DNA from: an archaeon
Lineage (GTDB): Archaea > Micrarchaeota > Micrarchaeia > Anstonellales > Bilamarchaeaceae
Assembly: GCA_020052325.1 (NCBI GenBank)
Contig: JAGVPF010000034.1
Coordinates: 1-8,138 of the forward strand
Length of the DNA: 8,138 bases
Direction: 5' to 3'
The notes beneath the pieces were generated by a model, which saw only the letters and a list, made by a program, of their open reading frames with translations, did no database searches and was not told the origin of the DNA. A program made the position numbers and the translations under genes. Positions 6,226 to 8,138 of this stretch are shown here, one piece after another. Within the stretch, counting starts at the first letter, position 1. Every line of letters begins with the position of its first letter.

Positions 6226-7233
6226 ATGATAATCGGATTGACGGGGGAGAACTGCGCGGGCAAGAGCACGATTGCGGATTATCTCATGAAAAAGGGGTTC
6301 TACTACTATTCGCTCTCTGACATCATCAGGGAGGAGGTCCGCATTGAGGGCAAGGCGGTCACGCGCGAGAACCTGATACGGAAAGGGAATGAGCTGCGCG
6401 AAAAGTTCGGCCCGGGGATACTCGGGTCCAAGCTCGCCCAGAAAATCCAGGATGACAAGAACTACGCGATAGATTCCATAAGGAACCCGGCCGAAGTCGA
6501 GGAGCTGCGGAAGCTCGGGCGCTTCTTCCTCTTCCATGTGACCGCGGACGCGGAGGTGCGCTTCGAGCGCATCCGCTCGCGCGATCGCGAGGAGGACCCA
6601 AGGACGTTCGACGCGTTTATGGAAATCGAGAAGCTCGAGATGGAGAACGCCGAGAAGACGAAGCAGAACCTCAAGGGCACTTTCGCGCTTGCGGACAAGA
6701 AAATCGTGAATGACGGGGATTTGAACGAGCTCCATGACATGGTGGACCGGAACCTTGCCTCCGTCTCTGACAAATTCAGGATTTCCAGGCCGAGCTGGGA
6801 CGACTATTTCATGGGCATAGCGAAGGTGGTGGCATCGAGAAGCAATTGCGTGAAACGGAAGGTGGCTGCGGTCATCGTGAAGGACAAGCGCATCATATCC
6901 ACCGGTTATAACGGCACGCCGAGGGGGACGCGGAACTGCGCCGAAGGCGGCTGCCCAAGGTGCAACAGCTTCACCGAATCGGGAAAGAACCTCGAGGAAT
7001 GCCTTTGCAGCCATGGGGAGGAGAATGCAATAGTCCAGGCGTCCTATCATGGCATCAGCATAAAGGATTCCACGATTTATACCACGTTCTCCCCGTGCCT
7101 GCTCTGCACCAAGATGATAATCAACGCCGGAATAAAGGAGGTGGTCTACAACGTGGATTACCCCATGGGCGAGACCCCGCTGATGCTCCTCCGGGATGGC
7201 GGCGTCAAGGTAAGGCAGCATAAAATCGAGTGA
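6226..7233 (+). CDS. P-loop kinase-like domain fused to dCMP deaminase (Dcd1-like)
   Basis: This 335-residue protein has two domains. Residues 1-180 form a P-loop nucleotide-kinase-like domain with an intact Walker A (GLTGENCAGKST, 4-15), a DSIRNPAE segment (83-90) and RSRDREEDPRTFDAF (117-131), which resembles the archaeal UPF0200 / dephospho-CoA-kinase-like group. Residues about 188-335 form a zinc-dependent deoxycytidylate deaminase, which converts dCMP to dUMP for dTMP synthesis: GYNGTPRG (227-234), a cysteine-rich insert CAEGGCPRC (238-246) and CLC (259-261), HGEENAI (263-269; zinc ligand H263, proton shuttle E265) and PCLLC (290-294; zinc ligands C291 and C294). The insert and order of domains recall fungal Dcd1, where the N-terminal domain is degenerate. 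The usual HAE is HGE here. The ATG is preferred over GTG 6199 because it directly precedes the P-loop strand. The kinase substrate is unknown. Confidence 0.93.
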   Translation: MIIGLTGENCAGKSTIADYLMKKGFYYYSLSDIIREEVRIEGKAVTRENLIRKGNELREKFGPGILGSKLAQKIQDDKNYAIDSIRNPAEVEELRKLGRFFLFHVTADAEVRFERIRSRDREEDPRTFDAFMEIEKLEMENAEKTKQNLKGTFALADKKIVNDGDLNELHDMVDRNLASVSDKFRISRPSWDDYFMGIAKVVASRSNCVKRKVAAVIVKDKRIISTGYNGTPRGTRNCAEGGCPRCNSFTESGKNLEECLCSHGEENAIVQASYHGISIKDSTIYTTFSPCLLCTKMIINAGIKEVVYNVDYPMGETPLMLLRDGGVKVRQHKIE

Positions 7234-7238
7234 TTCCT

Positions 7239-7574
7239 ATGGAAGAGGACGAGGAGGGCATGCAGGTGCAAATGCCGATTCCGGCGCGGGCGCAGATGCC
7301 GCCAATGGTGAAGGCGGCGGCGCTGATGATGACAGGGGAGTTCATACTTATCATCGGCGGCCTGTTCGTCCTGCTCGGCCTTGGCGCTTTCGTCACGGAT
7401 TTCCTGAAAATAAAGGGGAGCGGCGAGGTGCTTGTCGGCCTGTTCCTCTGCGCCTTCGCTTTCGCGCTGTTCCTGATTTCCGGGAGCCAGATGCAAAAGC
7501 GCGGGGCCGCCCCGCCTGTGCCTCCGCCGGCCGCCCGGAAGGGAAAGCTCGACGATTCGGGCAGTTACCGCTAA
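7239..7574 (+). CDS. Small membrane protein with two predicted helices, 111 aa
   Basis: I do not recognise a family. The N-terminus is acidic (MEEDEEG), then rich in methionine and proline (to about residue 25). Two hydrophobic segments follow, at about 34-56 and 63-82, separated by the short loop LKIKGSGEV. The C-terminal tail of about 28 residues is proline- and alanine-rich (APPVPPPAARKGK) and probably cytosolic and disordered. The ATG at 7239 is preferred because GAGTGA (7228-7233) lies 5 nt upstream. An in-frame GTG at 7230 overlaps the preceding stop codon but has no ribosome-binding motif. The 5-bp gap to the kinase-deaminase gene implies a shared transcript and probably coupled translation. 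Nothing in the sequence suggests a role in nucleotide metabolism. Confidence 0.75.
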   Translation: MEEDEEGMQVQMPIPARAQMPPMVKAAALMMTGEFILIIGGLFVLLGLGAFVTDFLKIKGSGEVLVGLFLCAFAFALFLISGSQMQKRGAAPPVPPPAARKGKLDDSGSYR

Positions 7575-7584
7575 GATCGGTCCC

Positions 7585-7594
7585 TTTAATATAA
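7585..7594 (+). promoter_or_regulatory. TATA box for the GT-C-like gene, probably leaderless
   Basis: TTTAATATAA is centred about 27 bp before the ATG at 7617, which puts the expected transcription start at or next to that codon. No Shine-Dalgarno motif precedes it. A leaderless transcript is the simplest reading and favours 7617 over the in-frame ATG at 7611. Confidence 0.5.
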
Positions 7595-7616
7595 TCTGCG
7601 CGGCACATGGATGTGC

Positions 7617-8138
7617 ATGCATGAAAGATGGCATGCAGCGGCCCTAGCCTGCATTTTCCTTGTTTCCCTCGCCATGAAGCTATATTTCCTCTCAGGCGAG
7701 CCGCTGATTTACAACAACGATGCCGGCTATTACGTGGAGCATATCCGCGAGGTCCTCACGCAGGGGTATCCGGAGGTCTCCGACCCGCCGATGGCATTCT
7801 ATTATGCGGGGGTTTTCGCAGCCGCATTCGGAATAATGATGGGGTTCAAGATTGCGATTTCCATCGCTTCAGCGGCGATTGCGTTCCCTGCCTTCAAGCT
7901 GGCGGAACGGATATCCGGAAGGCCGGACATCGCCCTTCTTTCCGCCTTCCTTGCAGCGTTCTCCCCCACCAACATGCTCATGACCGGAGATTTGCTAAAG
8001 AACGTGGTGGGCCTTTTTTTCGGGGCATGGTTTCTGTATTATACGCTGAAAGCATCGGAAAGGTTCACCTTCACAGATGCCGCGGCTGCGGGCGTCTTCA
8101 CCACCCTCATGCTGGGCAGCCACTTCTCTTCCGGCGCT
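7617..8138 (+). CDS. GT-C-like polytopic membrane glycosyltransferase, 5' part
   Basis: This open frame has no stop before the window edge; 174 codons are visible. A first membrane helix (about 6-23) is followed by an extracytoplasmic-type loop with NNDAGYYVEHIREVL (D35 a candidate catalytic acid) and SDPPMAFYYAG (55-65). Further hydrophobic segments lie at about 63-92, 105-121, 128-143 and 153-170. A first helix, an acidic loop and PP-x-x-x-YY ahead of many helices is the layout of GT-C enzymes (PMT/ArnT-like or STT3-like), which use lipid-linked sugars to glycosylate proteins or lipids at the membrane. The specific family cannot be told from this fragment. The start at 7617 (or 7611) is chosen because the later ATG at 7674 would remove most of the first helix. 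A frame stop at 7587 excludes a longer start. Confidence 0.7.
   Translation, partial: MHERWHAAALACIFLVSLAMKLYFLSGEPLIYNNDAGYYVEHIREVLTQGYPEVSDPPMAFYYAGVFAAAFGIMMGFKIAISIASAAIAFPAFKLAERISGRPDIALLSAFLAAFSPTNMLMTGDLLKNVVGLFFGAWFLYYTLKASERFTFTDAAAAGVFTTLMLGSHFSSGA

Noticed and set aside
6103..7221. A 372-residue minus-strand open frame opposite the kinase-deaminase gene.
   Set aside because: It is the antisense shadow of a clear two-domain enzyme in GC-rich DNA and shows no family motif.
1..8138. CRISPR arrays, tRNA/rRNA genes, insertion sequences, attachment sites or a defence island.
   Set aside because: No spaced repeats, cloverleaf-like segments, transposase motifs or terminal inverted repeats were seen on either strand.

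Overview
This window looks archaeal, probably from a DPANN-type lineage of the Micrarchaeota/Diapherotrites kind. That placement is an inference from gene content, not from a marker tree. The evidence is an archaeal/eukaryotic-type initiation factor aIF5B, TATA-box promoters about 37 bp upstream of start codons, and short Shine-Dalgarno motifs (GGTG, GAGG, GGAGG). Base composition is fairly GC-rich, which produces many long antisense open frames that are not genes.

Layout. Two divergent blocks face away from a 142-bp intergenic promoter region (3714-3855). On the minus strand, reading away from it, come a 529-residue helical protein of unknown function (2124-3713), an 85-residue HEAT-like protein overlapping it by 8 bp (1874-2131), a bacterial-type S-adenosylmethionine synthetase MetK with its own TATA box (658-1818), and a 168-residue alpha/beta protein with its own TATA box (50-556). 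On the plus strand come aIF5B (3856-5601), a five-helix membrane protein (5613-6188), a fusion of a P-loop kinase-like domain to a dCMP deaminase (6226-7233), a small two-helix membrane protein (7239-7574), and the 5' part of a GT-C-like polytopic membrane protein that runs off the right edge (7617-8138).

How the genes work together. Most are housekeeping: translation initiation (aIF5B), methyl-donor synthesis (MetK) and dTMP precursor supply (dCMP to dUMP). The accessory content is the helical/HEAT-like pair, the small membrane proteins and the probable glycosyltransferase. I see no CRISPR array, insertion sequence, tRNA, rRNA or obvious defence system.

Points most worth a second look are the kinase-deaminase fusion, which resembles the fungal Dcd1 architecture but has an intact Walker A motif; the bacterial-type MetK in an archaeal setting; the unrecognised helical/HEAT-like operon opposite aIF5B; a perfect palindrome just upstream of the metK TATA box; and the 168-residue protein, which may be a P-loop-less relative of RecA/KaiC-fold ATPases.
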